A DNA stretch of 64,000 bases, taken from contig CAWAXW010000006.1 in assembly GCA_963786155.1 (NCBI GenBank), positions 930,001-994,000 of the forward strand, read 5' to 3'. Shown here in pieces: positions 35,959 to 45,264 of this stretch. Position numbers and translations under genes: made by a program. The notes beneath the pieces are model-generated. The model was not told the origin of the DNA. It saw nothing but the letters and a program-made list of their open reading frames with translations, and did no database searches. The stretch comes from CAWAXW01 sp963786155. GTDB taxonomy: Bacteria; Actinomycetota; CADDZG01; WHSQ01. The first letter of the stretch is position 1, and every line of letters begins with the position of its first letter.

Positions 35959-37011
35959 ATGGCGCTTGTCTATCTGCTCGGCCCCGTAGCCATCGAGGGT
36001 ATCGAAACCGTGATCGAGGAAAGAGATTTCGCGGAACGTCGAGCCATACTGGCTTTCGCCTATTTCATGCTGGAGAGGGATCGCCTCCTCTCGATGGAAG
36101 AGTTGGCGAAGGTTCTCTGGTCTGAGGGGAGACCCCCCGATTGGGAGAGCGAGATCGAGGGCCTCGTAGCCGGCCTCCACGGATTGCTCGACAAATCCGG
36201 CGTCAAGGGTCGAGAGATCATCGGATCGGGCGGTGGCGGATACACGGTGCAACTGGGCGATGTCTGGTTGGACGCGAAAGCAGCCGTCGACAGGATCAGC
36301 GAAGCGGAAGAGGCGGTCGATCGGGGCGACGTTTCAAAGGCCCAGCGAGTAGTAAGCGCAGCGATGAAGATCGTCGGCCGGCCCTTCTTGCCCGGCCAGG
36401 ACGGGCCCTGGATCGACATGCAGCGGGAGCGCTTCCATGAGTTGGAGCAGGCTTGCAGTGAGATCCTCGAACGCGCCGAGCGCGGTGCAGCGCCTTCGAA
36501 GCCGATCCGTGTGATGAAGACCTTCATGTTCACGGACATCGTGGATTCAACCAAGTTCGTCGAATTGTTGGGAGACGAACACTGGACCGACCTGGTCCGA
36601 TGGCACGATCTTGCTCTTCGGGAATGCTTCGCCGCGCACAACGGTGAAGAGGTTGATCACGCGGGGGATGGATTCTTCGTCGCCTTTGGCGATCAGCAAA
36701 GCGCGGTTGCCTGCGCGGTCACGATCCAGCGCCGGCTTGCCGACCAGAGGAAGTCACATGGCTTTGCCCCGCAGGTAAGGATCGGCTTACACAGCGCAGA
36801 AGCGACGAGTGACGAAGGTGGCTACAAAGGAAGAGGCGTACACGAGGCGGCGCGCATCGGGAGCTTGGCGACCGGCGGGCAGATCATGACCAGTCGAGCG
36901 ACGATCGAAGGTCTGGAAGAGATCGAAGTGCAAGAGTCGAGAAGGATGCACCTAAAGGGCTTTTCGGAACCGGTTGAGATCTTGACCCTCGATTGGGGCC
37001 AGGAGGCTTGA
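35959..37011 (+). CDS. wHTH-like N-terminus fused to class III adenylate/guanylate cyclase domain
   Basis: 350 aa from ATG 35959. Residues 1-95 look like a SARP/OmpR-type winged helix (EERDFAERRAILAFAYFMLE, then WESEIEGLVAGLHGLLDKSG, GGYTVQLGDVWLD), and 95-165 like a short BTAD helix bundle. Residues about 180-350 are a cyclase domain: metal Asp in FMFTDIVDSTKF and in HAGDGFFVAFGD, dimer-site KGRGVHEAARIGSLATGGQI. The base-selecting position is Asp (EEVDHAGDG) instead of Lys, and the transition-state Asn is His (GVHEAAR). Activity may be altered or absent. Convergent with the HD-GYP gene. Confidence 0.85.
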   Translation: MALVYLLGPVAIEGIETVIEERDFAERRAILAFAYFMLERDRLLSMEELAKVLWSEGRPPDWESEIEGLVAGLHGLLDKSGVKGREIIGSGGGGYTVQLGDVWLDAKAAVDRISEAEEAVDRGDVSKAQRVVSAAMKIVGRPFLPGQDGPWIDMQRERFHELEQACSEILERAERGAAPSKPIRVMKTFMFTDIVDSTKFVELLGDEHWTDLVRWHDLALRECFAAHNGEEVDHAGDGFFVAFGDQQSAVACAVTIQRRLADQRKSHGFAPQVRIGLHSAEATSDEGGYKGRGVHEAARIGSLATGGQIMTSRATIEGLEEIEVQESRRMHLKGFSEPVEILTLDWGQEA

Positions 37012-37017
37012 GAGAGC

Positions 37018-38757
37018 TCAGTTGAAGGACGCGCGACGAGGTTCGAGCAGCCCTTCACTGATCGCAGTTGCCACGGCGTCCATCTTGGTGTTCGTTCCTG
37101 TCTTGACGAGGATGTTCTGAACGTTCTCTCGGACTGTGTCCAAGCTCAGGGCGAGCCGTTCGGCGATCGCTTCGTCTGAGAAACCCTGGGCGAGAAGGGT
37201 TAGTACCTCGCTCTCCTTCTCGGTCAATTCACGCGAGGTCGACTCCTCTGGGCTGAGTCTCGCCAGGACGGATTGCAAGCGAGCGAGAGGAATGGTGACC
37301 TCCCCCGCACGAGCGGCGCGGATGCTGTCGACGATGTCTTCGAAGGGCCTGTTCTTGTTGAGCACGGCCGAGCAGCCGGCCTGAACTGCAGCCGCCAGCA
37401 CCGCTTCGTCGGGCATCCCGGTTAGTACGACCACCTTCGCGTCGGGGTTGGTCTTTCGGATCTTCTGGATCATCTCCTGTGCGGTTCCGTCCTCCAGGTT
37501 CCAGTCCGTAAGAACGACGTCCGGATTCTTCTTTTCGGCGAGATGAGATCCGTCTTCGACCGACCGCGCTCTGCCGAGGACCTCGATCCCCTCCGTTCCG
37601 TCAAGGAGTCTCATCATCGAGTCGGCCAGCAGATCCTGATCCTCGACCAGAAGAACCCGGATCAGATCGCTGGTATCTAGCACGTCATCAGGATGCTCCT
37701 CGCGAATCTGGAGAAGCTCATCGCGTGCTTCGATCATGAGATCGATCAAGGCTGGATCGAAGTGCCTGCCCTTCGCGTCTTCCAACATCGACAGGACCTC
37801 GTCGACGTGGTGCGCCGGCCTGTTGGCCCGAGCGGTCGTCAGCATGTCGAATGTATCCGCGATGGCCGTGATCCTGCCCTCGATCGGGATCTCACCTCCT
37901 CGAAGGCGACGTGGATATCCCGCGCCATCCCAGTGCTCGTGATGGGTGAAGGCGATGTTCGCAGCCATATCGAGGAGCGGCGCATCCCACTCCTGCAGGA
38001 GTTGATAGCCCAACTCCGTGTGGCGCTCGAGGGTCTTCCGTTCGTTATCCGTCAATCCGCCACGCTTTAGCAGGATCGAATCTGGGATGCCGATCTTCCC
38101 TGCGTCGTGCAGCATGGCGGCGTGTTTGATGGCTGCGGCCGGCCACGGTAGCTCCCCGACCTTCTCGGCGAGCAACTCCGCGTATAGGCCTACTCGCTCG
38201 ATGTGCCTGGCTGTCTCTTCGTCCCGAAGCGCCAACGCTTTGCTCAGACGATCGACTGTTTCCTTCCAGGGAAGACCCTTTTCCGGATTACGGCCGTCAA
38301 GTTGGGAAAGAGCTTGCCGCAATGCGGATTCGCGTTCGATCAGCTTCGATTCCAGCTCGTGACTCTCGAGTCGGTGTCTGGCTTCGAGCTCGCTCCTTCT
38401 CAAAGCATTCATGACGTTGATCAAGATCTCGTTGGCGCTGAATGGCTTGATCACGTAGCCGTAGGCTCCGAGCTCCAGTGCTTGCTCCGCGACCTCGGTG
38501 TCGTCCACACCCGTAACCATCACCGTTGCCGTGTGAGGGAGCTCTGCTGCTACCTGCCTCAAGAGGTCTAGCCCCGATTCACCGGGCATCTGGATGTCGC
38601 AGAGGATCAGGTCGAAGAGATCCCCACGCAGTTTCTCCCGGGCAGATTCCGCGCTGTCTGCGGTCTCGCACCGGTAGCCATGCATCTGGAGCACCCGCGA
38701 CAGGCTGTCGGTGATGAATTCCTCATCGTCTACGAGCAGGATCGAGGCCGTCTTCAC
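37018..38757 (-). CDS. REC - HD-GYP - REC - LuxR composite response regulator
   Basis: 579 aa. First receiver at about 3-118 (phospho-acceptor Asp54 in LILCDIQMPGESG, Lys in YVIKPFS). Helical linker, then an HD-GYP domain at about 158-355: HAAMLHDAGKIGIPD and FTHHEHWDGAGYP, metal site of c-di-GMP phosphodiesterases. Second receiver at about 368-485 (DVVLTDWNLEDG, VVVLTGMPDE, VLNKNRP). C-terminal LuxR helix-turn-helix (LTEKESEVLTLLAQGFSDEA, DTVRENVQNILVKTGTN). GTG start overlaps the stop of the kinase in GTGA, so it is the kinase's likely partner. It could link c-di-GMP breakdown with transcription. Confidence 0.93.
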   Translation of the reverse strand: MKTASILLVDDEEFITDSLSRVLQMHGYRCETADSAESAREKLRGDLFDLILCDIQMPGESGLDLLRQVAAELPHTATVMVTGVDDTEVAEQALELGAYGYVIKPFSANEILINVMNALRRSELEARHRLESHELESKLIERESALRQALSQLDGRNPEKGLPWKETVDRLSKALALRDEETARHIERVGLYAELLAEKVGELPWPAAAIKHAAMLHDAGKIGIPDSILLKRGGLTDNERKTLERHTELGYQLLQEWDAPLLDMAANIAFTHHEHWDGAGYPRRLRGGEIPIEGRITAIADTFDMLTTARANRPAHHVDEVLSMLEDAKGRHFDPALIDLMIEARDELLQIREEHPDDVLDTSDLIRVLLVEDQDLLADSMMRLLDGTEGIEVLGRARSVEDGSHLAEKKNPDVVLTDWNLEDGTAQEMIQKIRKTNPDAKVVVLTGMPDEAVLAAAVQAGCSAVLNKNRPFEDIVDSIRAARAGEVTIPLARLQSVLARLSPEESTSRELTEKESEVLTLLAQGFSDEAIAERLALSLDTVRENVQNILVKTGTNTKMDAVATAISEGLLEPRRASFN

Positions 38758-41102
38758 TTGCCGAGGCTTACGTCGTCACTCTTGGCTCCATCCAGACCCT
38801 CACGCACCTTCGCGAGCAGGACCTCGGGAGTGAATGGCTTCTGGACGAGGATCACGTCGCCGTCAAGGGCTCCCTGGTGCGCGATCACGTCGTTGGAGTA
38901 ACCCGACATGAAGACGACTCCGATGCCCGGCCGCTCCCGGAGCACCTCTTCGGCCAGCTGCCGTCCGTTCATGCCGGGCATGACGACATCGGTAAGCAGC
39001 AGATCGATCTCGTCCTGGTGCTCGGCGAAGATCTCGAGTGCCCGTGCTGCATCCTCCGCAATGAGCACGTTGTATCCGTTGTAGGTAAGGAATTTGCTGG
39101 CCGGATCTCGGACGATCTCTTCGTCTTCCACGAGCAGAACCGTCTCGCCGCCCACGATCTCTACCGATTCCTCTTCCTTCTCTTCAACGGGGGCCTCTAC
39201 GACTGTCTCGCCGGGAGGGAGGTAGATCAGGAAGGTGGTTCCCTTCCCCATCTCGGACTCGATCGAGATCGTCCCTTGCATCTGGGTCACGATCCCGTAC
39301 ACCGTCGCGAGGCCCAGCCCCGTTCCCTTCCCCTTGGGCTTCGTCGAGAAGTAGGGCTCGAAGATACGTTCCTTCACCTCTGGGGGTATGCCCGTCCCTG
39401 TATCGGACACGGAGAGACACACGTAGTGCCCGGGCTCGAGCTCCCCCTTGGCGCAGGGCTCGTCTTCCTCTGTCAGGTCGACCTCGGATGACTTGATGCT
39501 TATCTTCCCGCCCTCGGGCATCGCATCGCGGGCATTAACAACCAGGTTCATCAGAACCTGCTCTAGATGCGTCGTGTCGATGTTGACCATCGGCAGGGGC
39601 TTAGTCAGATTGACCTCGAGAGCCATGTGCTCGCCGATGGTTCGGCGAAGCATGTCCTCCAAACCCTTCACTACCAGGTTCATCTGAACGATCTCTCGTT
39701 GGGTTGCATCCTTTCTGCCAAAGAGAAGGAGTTGCTGTACCAACGCTGCCGCACGTTCGGTGGCGGTCGTGATCTTCTTGGCGTCCTCGAGCAACGACCC
39801 GAGCGGATCGGGCTCTTTGGACTTACCCGCCTGCTGCATCTTTATGGAGTCCTGAATGAGCCGCGCGTAACTCATGATGCCGGCGAGCAGGTTGTTGAAA
39901 TCGTGCGCTATCCCTCCGGCGAGCTGCCCGATGCTTTCCATCTTGGTAGCGCGGAACTGAGCCTCGAGCTGCTCCCTTTCCTGGGCGGTGCGGATCCGGT
40001 CAGTGATGTCTCTGACCGCGGCCGAGACGATGAGGCCATCCTCCGTTTCAAATGAGGACAGCGCGATATCGACGGGGATCTCGGTTCCGTCCTTCCTTCG
40101 CGCGGTCAGCTCCAATCCGGCCCCCATCGGACGCGTCGAGGCTTGCGCGAAGTACCCCATACGGTGAGAGGGATGGACCTCCTTCACTCGATCGGGGACG
40201 AGTAACTCGATGAGTTGGCCGACCATCTCTTCCGAGGTGTAACCGAACAAATCCTCGGCCCGCGCATTAACAAGCTTGATGAGGCCTCGTTCGTCGACGC
40301 CCACGATCGCGTCGGGCGTAGCTTCGAGGAGGCTCTGGAACTTGGCTTCCGCTCGCTTGATCGAAGTGATGTCTCTATAGATCGCCGATACGCCCACGAT
40401 CTCGTTGCGCGAGTTGTGGATCGGCGAGATACTCAGCGAGACCTGCAACCTGGGCCCGTCTTTAGTGAGCCGTTCAGTTTCGTAGGTCTTTAGTCTTGCG
40501 CCGGCCAGCGCCTGGTCGACGATGATCTGCTCCTCGTTTCGACGATCCGATGGGATAAAGAAATCGGGTCCTCCACCGATGACTTCGTCCGCCGACCATC
40601 CGAATAGATCCTGCGCTGCGGGGTTCCAACTCGTGATCAAGCCCTTTACGGACTTTCCGACGATCGCGTCGTTCGTCGATTGAACGATCGCGGCGAGCTG
40701 GGCCTGAGCGTCTTCCGCGGCCTTACGGTCCGTGATGTCTCGAACCGATGCCGATACGAGCAAACCGCTAGCTGTTTCGAGTGATGAAAGCGAGATGTCG
40801 ACCGGAAATTCCGTTCCGTCTTTCCTGCGCGCCGTCAGTTCCATCCCGGCGCCCATGGGTCGTGCATCGGGATCCGCGAAATACCCGGCTCGATGGCTGG
40901 GGTGGATGCTCTTGATCCTGTCGGGCACGAGGATCTCGATCGGCTGCCCGAGAAGCTCCGCTCGGTCGTATCCGAAGAGGCGTTCGGTCTGGCCGTTGAC
41001 GAGCTGGATCGCACCCTCTGTGTCGACGATAACTACCGCATCGGGCGCGGATTCCAGCAGCTGCTGAGTCAGGCCCTCGAGTTCGTGGCTACCGATGACC
41101 AT
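38754..41102 (-). CDS. triple-PAS hybrid histidine kinase with C-terminal receiver
   Basis: 782 aa from the ATG at 41102 (MVIGSHELEGLTQQLLE), which has AAGAAGGG upstream; the longer open frame overlaps the divergent gene. PAS1 (about 8-125) and PAS3 (about 255-375) are near-duplicates (LVNGQTERLFGYDRAELLGQ versus LVNARAEDLFGYTSEEMVGQ). PAS2 differs. HisKA with QLAGGIAHDFNNLLAGIMSY, HATPase with NLVVNARDAMPEGG and GTGLGLATVYGIV, and a receiver with Asp in LLLTDVVMPGMNG. No membrane segment, so it senses a cytoplasmic or diffusible cue. Phosphotransfer to the overlapping HD-GYP regulator is inferred. Confidence 0.94.
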   Translation of the reverse strand: MVIGSHELEGLTQQLLESAPDAVVIVDTEGAIQLVNGQTERLFGYDRAELLGQPIEILVPDRIKSIHPSHRAGYFADPDARPMGAGMELTARRKDGTEFPVDISLSSLETASGLLVSASVRDITDRKAAEDAQAQLAAIVQSTNDAIVGKSVKGLITSWNPAAQDLFGWSADEVIGGGPDFFIPSDRRNEEQIIVDQALAGARLKTYETERLTKDGPRLQVSLSISPIHNSRNEIVGVSAIYRDITSIKRAEAKFQSLLEATPDAIVGVDERGLIKLVNARAEDLFGYTSEEMVGQLIELLVPDRVKEVHPSHRMGYFAQASTRPMGAGLELTARRKDGTEIPVDIALSSFETEDGLIVSAAVRDITDRIRTAQEREQLEAQFRATKMESIGQLAGGIAHDFNNLLAGIMSYARLIQDSIKMQQAGKSKEPDPLGSLLEDAKKITTATERAAALVQQLLLFGRKDATQREIVQMNLVVKGLEDMLRRTIGEHMALEVNLTKPLPMVNIDTTHLEQVLMNLVVNARDAMPEGGKISIKSSEVDLTEEDEPCAKGELEPGHYVCLSVSDTGTGIPPEVKERIFEPYFSTKPKGKGTGLGLATVYGIVTQMQGTISIESEMGKGTTFLIYLPPGETVVEAPVEEKEEESVEIVGGETVLLVEDEEIVRDPASKFLTYNGYNVLIAEDAARALEIFAEHQDEIDLLLTDVVMPGMNGRQLAEEVLRERPGIGVVFMSGYSNDVIAHQGALDGDVILVQKPFTPEVLLAKVREGLDGAKSDDVSLGK

Positions 41103-41228
41103 GCCGAGCCCTTCTTGAACGTCGAGTGGGCGGTTGCTCCACCCAGCCTGTGAATCTCCAGTCTGATGGCAGGCGCCGGGGGGCGCAAGGCTGTTGCCGC
41201 ACCGGGATGTCGGCCGGATGATGTAGCG

Positions 41229-42902
41229 ATGGACGACTCGACGCAGTCTGGCTGGACGGCCCTTGAGGCGGGGGACTGGGAGATCGCGCGAAGGCGATTC
41301 GAGGCGGCCATAAAGGAAGATCCCTCTCCAGAATTGATCGATGCCCTGGGTCGCACGCTTTGGTGGATGAAGGACGTTCCTGGGGCGATCGAGGCCCGCA
41401 CGGCCGCGTACGGGTCCTACCGCCGGGCAGAGAAGCTCGATGACGCCGCGCGTGTCGCCGTATGGCTGGCGCGAGAGCTTCGCATGCTCTTCCGCAACGA
41501 CGCCGCTGCCGATGGCTGGTTGGCACGCGCGCAGACGCTGGCGACTGAGCTCGACTCTTCCTCGGCCAAGGGATGGATCGCTCTGGCTCAGGCCGAGGCC
41601 TCGTTGCAGGCTTCTGAGGCCGTCGCTCTTGGCAGGCAAGCCCTCGCCACTGCTCGCAAATACCGTGATCCTGATCTCGAAGTCATTTCGCTGGCGCGGA
41701 TGGGATTGATCGAGGTTGCAACGGGAGATGTCGAGTCGGGCGTTAGCCACTTGGACGAGTCAATGGCCGCGGCCACAGGCCTCGAGACCACGGACGCGCA
41801 ATATGCTGCCGAGGCCTATTGCTGTTTGATGGAGGCGAGCGAACTTCTCGGCGACTCCGATCGGTTCGCGCAATGGTCCGCCGCTATCAACACGCTTCAA
41901 GGACGACTCGGCCCCCTCGAAGGACTCGGTTTGAGTACTGCGTACGGGAACCTGTCGGCGTTCTGCGCTTCGTGCTGTGGGGGCATGTATCTGGTTACCG
42001 GGCGATTGGACGAAGCCGAGAGCGAACTGCAACAAGCGATCGTCGACTTGGAGGCCGGCGGACTCCAATCGCGTTGTGTGCACCCGGTAACCCAACTCGC
42101 AGAGCTCAGAGTGCTTCAAGGTCGATTCGAGGAGGCTCGAGCTCTCCTCGAACCATATGAAGACCTTCCGGAAGCCGTTCGCCCCCTTGCTGTACTCGAT
42201 CTGGCGCTAGGCGATCCCCAGGGGGCCATCGCTCGCTTGGAGCGAAGGATCGAGGAGTTGGGCGACGTCACAGTGAGTGCGCAACCGCTTCAAATCGTCC
42301 TCGCCGACGCGTATATCTCGGCCGAGGACCTGGACCCCGCCGCGACCGTGGTGAAGGCGATTCACGAGGTAGCGTCGCTGACGGGTAGTAAGCGACACGC
42401 AGCGGAAGCTCTGTTCTCCGAAGGAAAGCTCTTACGGGCTCGGCGCGATGCAGTTGCAGAATCCGTCCTCAGGACTGCTGCGCTCAGACTTAGTGAGGCG
42501 TCCATGGCCCTCGGCGCGTGCCGGGCACGGATGGAATTGGCCCGGAGCCTGGTCGAGTCGAACAAACCGGTGGCGATCTCCGAGGCTCGCTCCGCGCTTG
42601 CGTCGTTGGACAGGCTCGGCGCCGTCCCCGATGCCGATGCGGCGGCAGCATTCCTGCGAGAGCTCGGAGTGCGGGGACGGACCGGGCCCAAGAACCTCGA
42701 CCTTCTGACCAAACGGGAACGAGAGGTATTGCGCCTCGTCGCCCAGGGATTCTCCAACGGCGAGATCGCCGAACGTCTCTTCATAAGCGTCAAAACGGCC
42801 GGGCACCACGTCAGCAACATCCTGTCCAAGTTGGGGCTTCGCAGCCGGACCGAGGCCGCGGCCTTCTCGATCCACCTGCCACAGGAACCCGCATTGAAAT
42901 AG
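41229..42902 (+). CDS. TPR-repeat LuxR-family transcriptional regulator
   Basis: 557 aa from ATG 41229. The first 480 residues are TPR-like helical repeats (WTALEAGDWEIARRRFEAAI, LGRTLWWMKDVPGAIEARTA, ELQQAIVDLEAGGLQ and others). The C-terminus is a LuxR helix-turn-helix: LTKREREVLRLVAQGFSNGE and ISVKTAGHHVSNILSKLGL. Similar to LAL-type regulators but without the N-terminal ATPase. Divergent from the hybrid kinase across 126 bases, suggesting shared control. Confidence 0.9.
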   Translation: MDDSTQSGWTALEAGDWEIARRRFEAAIKEDPSPELIDALGRTLWWMKDVPGAIEARTAAYGSYRRAEKLDDAARVAVWLARELRMLFRNDAAADGWLARAQTLATELDSSSAKGWIALAQAEASLQASEAVALGRQALATARKYRDPDLEVISLARMGLIEVATGDVESGVSHLDESMAAATGLETTDAQYAAEAYCCLMEASELLGDSDRFAQWSAAINTLQGRLGPLEGLGLSTAYGNLSAFCASCCGGMYLVTGRLDEAESELQQAIVDLEAGGLQSRCVHPVTQLAELRVLQGRFEEARALLEPYEDLPEAVRPLAVLDLALGDPQGAIARLERRIEELGDVTVSAQPLQIVLADAYISAEDLDPAATVVKAIHEVASLTGSKRHAAEALFSEGKLLRARRDAVAESVLRTAALRLSEASMALGACRARMELARSLVESNKPVAISEARSALASLDRLGAVPDADAAAAFLRELGVRGRTGPKNLDLLTKREREVLRLVAQGFSNGEIAERLFISVKTAGHHVSNILSKLGLRSRTEAAAFSIHLPQEPALK

Positions 42903-42979
42903 GGAGACCTCCCCATGCTTCCGGAGGCCCCCGGCGCGACGCTGCCCTAGGAAGAATTGGGACAAGGAAAGGAGTTGGC

Positions 42980-43420
42980 ATGAGCGATGACCCGAGGGCG
43001 GTGGCTCAGAAGTTCTACGAGGTCATGAACGACTGGAGTCCCTCGGCCCTGGATGAGATCTGTTCGGCCGGGTTGAAAGGTCATGGGGGAGCCGGCGCAG
43101 ACCTCGAACAGCTCAAAGGCTCCATCGGTAGCTTCGTGAATTCCTTCCCTGATCTGCACGCGAACGTGAAGCATCTGGTCTGCGAGGGGGATCTGGTCAG
43201 CGCGTGGGTCAGCTATGACGGCACGCACAAAGAGGAGTTCGCCGGCATGCCGGCCAGCGGGAGCCCGGTCAGGTTCGCGGCCTGGGACCTGCTCCGGGTC
43301 GAGGACGGCAAGATCGTCGAGATCACCCAGTACTGCGACCTCTTCACGATCCTGAACCAGATCGGAGCACTACCGACCGCGAATCCCCCCGACGTGTACG
43401 AGGGCGTAGAGCAGGCATAA
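42980..43420 (+). CDS. SnoaL-like polyketide cyclase/ester cyclase family protein
   Basis: 146 aa NTF2-like fold: AQKFYEVMNDWSPSALDEIC, SIGSFVNSFPDLHANVKHLV, DLVSAWVSYDGTHKEEFAGM, GSPVRFAAWDLLRVEDGKIV. The FPDLH and GTH segments match the SnoaL ester-cyclase group, most members of which have unknown substrates. AAAGGAG site before ATG 42980. It opens a same-strand run with the cupin and SDR genes. Confidence 0.85.
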   Translation: MSDDPRAVAQKFYEVMNDWSPSALDEICSAGLKGHGGAGADLEQLKGSIGSFVNSFPDLHANVKHLVCEGDLVSAWVSYDGTHKEEFAGMPASGSPVRFAAWDLLRVEDGKIVEITQYCDLFTILNQIGALPTANPPDVYEGVEQA

Positions 43421-43458
43421 CCCACTCCATTCACACAAGAGAACCGGGAGGAACAACC

Positions 43459-43824
43459 ATGAAGATTTCCAAAAGCGCCGCGCCCGACGCTTTCACGATG
43501 GAAGGCTACGAAGGTGCTTTCGGTGAAGTCGACGGTTACACCGTCGGTTTCGAGACCTACACGGCCGACGCGGATCTGGCTCCGTTGTTCAAGGGCCTGC
43601 CGGACGATCGGTGCCAGTGCCCCCACTGGGGAGTCGTGCTCAAAGGCAAGCTGACGTATCGCTACGCGGACGGCTCGGAAGAGACGATCGAAGCCGGCGA
43701 GGCTTACTACGCGCCCCCGGGCCACCTTCCGCATCTGCACGCGGGGACCGAGGTGGTCGAGTTCAGCCCGACCGGAGACCTCGAAAAGACCATGGAGGTC
43801 GTCAGCAAGAACATGGAGGGCTAG
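43459..43824 (+). CDS. cupin-domain protein
   Basis: 121 aa single-cupin fold: CPHWGVVLKGKLTYRYADGS (first motif, one His), ETIEAGEAYYAPPGHLPHLH (Gly-Glu-x-Tyr-Tyr-x2-Pro-x2-His, second His pair) and VVEFSPTGDLEKTM. Metal could be bound by the His residues. Ends 13 bases before the SDR start. No specific reaction can be assigned. Confidence 0.85.
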   Translation: MKISKSAAPDAFTMEGYEGAFGEVDGYTVGFETYTADADLAPLFKGLPDDRCQCPHWGVVLKGKLTYRYADGSEETIEAGEAYYAPPGHLPHLHAGTEVVEFSPTGDLEKTMEVVSKNMEG

Positions 43825-43837
43825 CTAGGGTCGCGGA

Positions 43838-44668
43838 ATGGAAACTGTCGACCCTCGGCCGAGCGGCCCCCGGCTCGGTGGCAAGTCTGCCGTCATCGTC
43901 GGGGCCGGCCAAACGCCCGGAGCGACCATGGGCAATGGGCGCGCAACTGCGGTGCGTTTCGCCGAGGAGGGCGCCCATCTGCTCCTCGTCGATCGCGATG
44001 ACGCGTCGGTCAAGGAGACGCAATCGATGGTTCTCGAGGCTGGGGGCAGGGCAGAGGTTGCAGTCGTCGATATCTCGACCCCCGAAGGACCCGCTCGGAT
44101 AGCCGAACAGGCGATCGCAGCACTGGGCCGCGTCGACATCCTGCACAACAACGTTGGTATCGGGCTGGGCGACAACACTCCTACGAAGCTCACCGAAGAA
44201 TCGTGGGATCGCATCTTCGACGTCAACCTCAAAGCGATGTGGAGGACGTGTAAGGAGATCGTCCCGCTGATGCGCAAGCAGGGGAGCGGGGCCATCGTGT
44301 GCGTCTCGTCGATCGCCGCGGTGGCCGCAGCAGGACACATCACGGCCTACAAGATATCCAAGGCCGGCGTTAACGCCCTCGTCCACTCGCTCGCCGTGAC
44401 TAATGCTCACCATGGGATACGCGTCAACGGCATCATGCCCGGGTTTATCGATACCCCTATGGGAGTGGATGCGGTGGCTCCTGCCCTCAATCTCTCGCGA
44501 GACGAATACGCGCAGCTCCGCGCCGCGACTGTGCCCTTGAGGCAACAGCAAGGGACGGCGTGGGACGTTGCGAACGCGGCTCTCTTCCTCGCTTCCGACG
44601 AAGCTTCGTTCATCACCGGCGCCGTGCTCCCGGTAGACGGTGGTCAAAGCGCCAAGATTGGAATGTAG
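43838..44668 (+). CDS. SDR-family NAD(P)-dependent oxidoreductase
   Basis: 276 aa Rossmann enzyme. The cofactor loop is VIVGAGQTPGATMGNGRATA, an unusual longer form of TGxxxGIG. LLVDRDD suggests NAD preference. HNNVGIG matches NNAG, the catalytic Ser is in VCVSSIAAVAAAGHI, and AYKISKAGV supplies Tyr and Lys. FITGAVLPVDGGQSA closes the fold. Classical SDR of the 3-oxoacyl-ACP-reductase-like group; substrate unknown. Confidence 0.9.
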   Translation: METVDPRPSGPRLGGKSAVIVGAGQTPGATMGNGRATAVRFAEEGAHLLLVDRDDASVKETQSMVLEAGGRAEVAVVDISTPEGPARIAEQAIAALGRVDILHNNVGIGLGDNTPTKLTEESWDRIFDVNLKAMWRTCKEIVPLMRKQGSGAIVCVSSIAAVAAAGHITAYKISKAGVNALVHSLAVTNAHHGIRVNGIMPGFIDTPMGVDAVAPALNLSRDEYAQLRAATVPLRQQQGTAWDVANAALFLASDEASFITGAVLPVDGGQSAKIGM

Positions 44669-45220
44669 CTACTCCGGGAACTCCGGGAGGCCGGGCTCGG
44701 GTTCGATCCCCAAGGAATTGAGCGTGAACGCGACCATGTGGTACTGGCCCACGACCATGCAGATCTCGATCAGTTGCTTGTAGTCGTAAGAATCGGCGAG
44801 CGCCTTCCAGGTCGCATCCGAGATAACCGAGTCCGCATGGAGCTCGTCGGCCGCCGCCAGGAGCGCCGTGTCGGTGTCCGACCAGGCCTCGGAGCCCCCA
44901 TCGGAGTGGAGACGCTCGATCTCCTCCTCGGTAAGTCCGGCCATGAGTCCGATGCCGACGTGCTGCCCCCATTCGTATTCAGCGCTGGTGTGCAAGGCAG
45001 TCCGAAGAATGAGCAGCTCGCGATCGCGCGGCGGGAGCTCTCCTCCGAACAGCAGAGTGCCCCCGAACGCCGCCCATCTCTTCAACAGCTTCGGATGATG
45101 GGCGAGTGTGGCGAAGATGTTCATCTCCGTCCCGTCGGGCCGCCGCATCATCACGGACATCAGCTCTTCCGTGCGCTCATCCCGATCGCCCGGCGTCGTA
45201 GGTGGGATCCGAGCAGTCAT
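44669..45220 (-). CDS. carboxymuconolactone decarboxylase family protein
   Basis: 183 aa helical protein: MNIFATLAHHPKLLKRWAAF, LPPRDRELLILRTALHTSAE, YEWGQHVGIGLMAGLTEEEI. In AhpD-like members a CxxC follows the ExxxH region; here the equivalent is SAEYEWGQH, so it is the CMD type without redox cysteines. Convergent with the SDR gene with no gap. The role may be related decarboxylation or dehydrogenation; not determinable. Confidence 0.88.
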   Translation of the reverse strand: MTARIPPTTPGDRDERTEELMSVMMRRPDGTEMNIFATLAHHPKLLKRWAAFGGTLLFGGELPPRDRELLILRTALHTSAEYEWGQHVGIGLMAGLTEEEIERLHSDGGSEAWSDTDTALLAAADELHADSVISDATWKALADSYDYKQLIEICMVVGQYHMVAFTLNSLGIEPEPGLPEFPE

Positions 45221-45264
45221 GCCCGTAAGCTTCCCACGCCGTCGAGACCAGTATGGAGAGGCGA

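Noticed and set aside
38754..41750. 998-aa version of the hybrid kinase
   Set aside because: The extra 216 residues are antisense to the divergent LuxR gene and lack kinase or PAS features; ATG 41102 has a ribosome site.
43802..44647. 281-aa minus-strand frame opposite the SDR gene
   Set aside because: The SDR on the plus strand has a cofactor loop and Tyr/Lys pair; the antisense frame has no recognisable feature.
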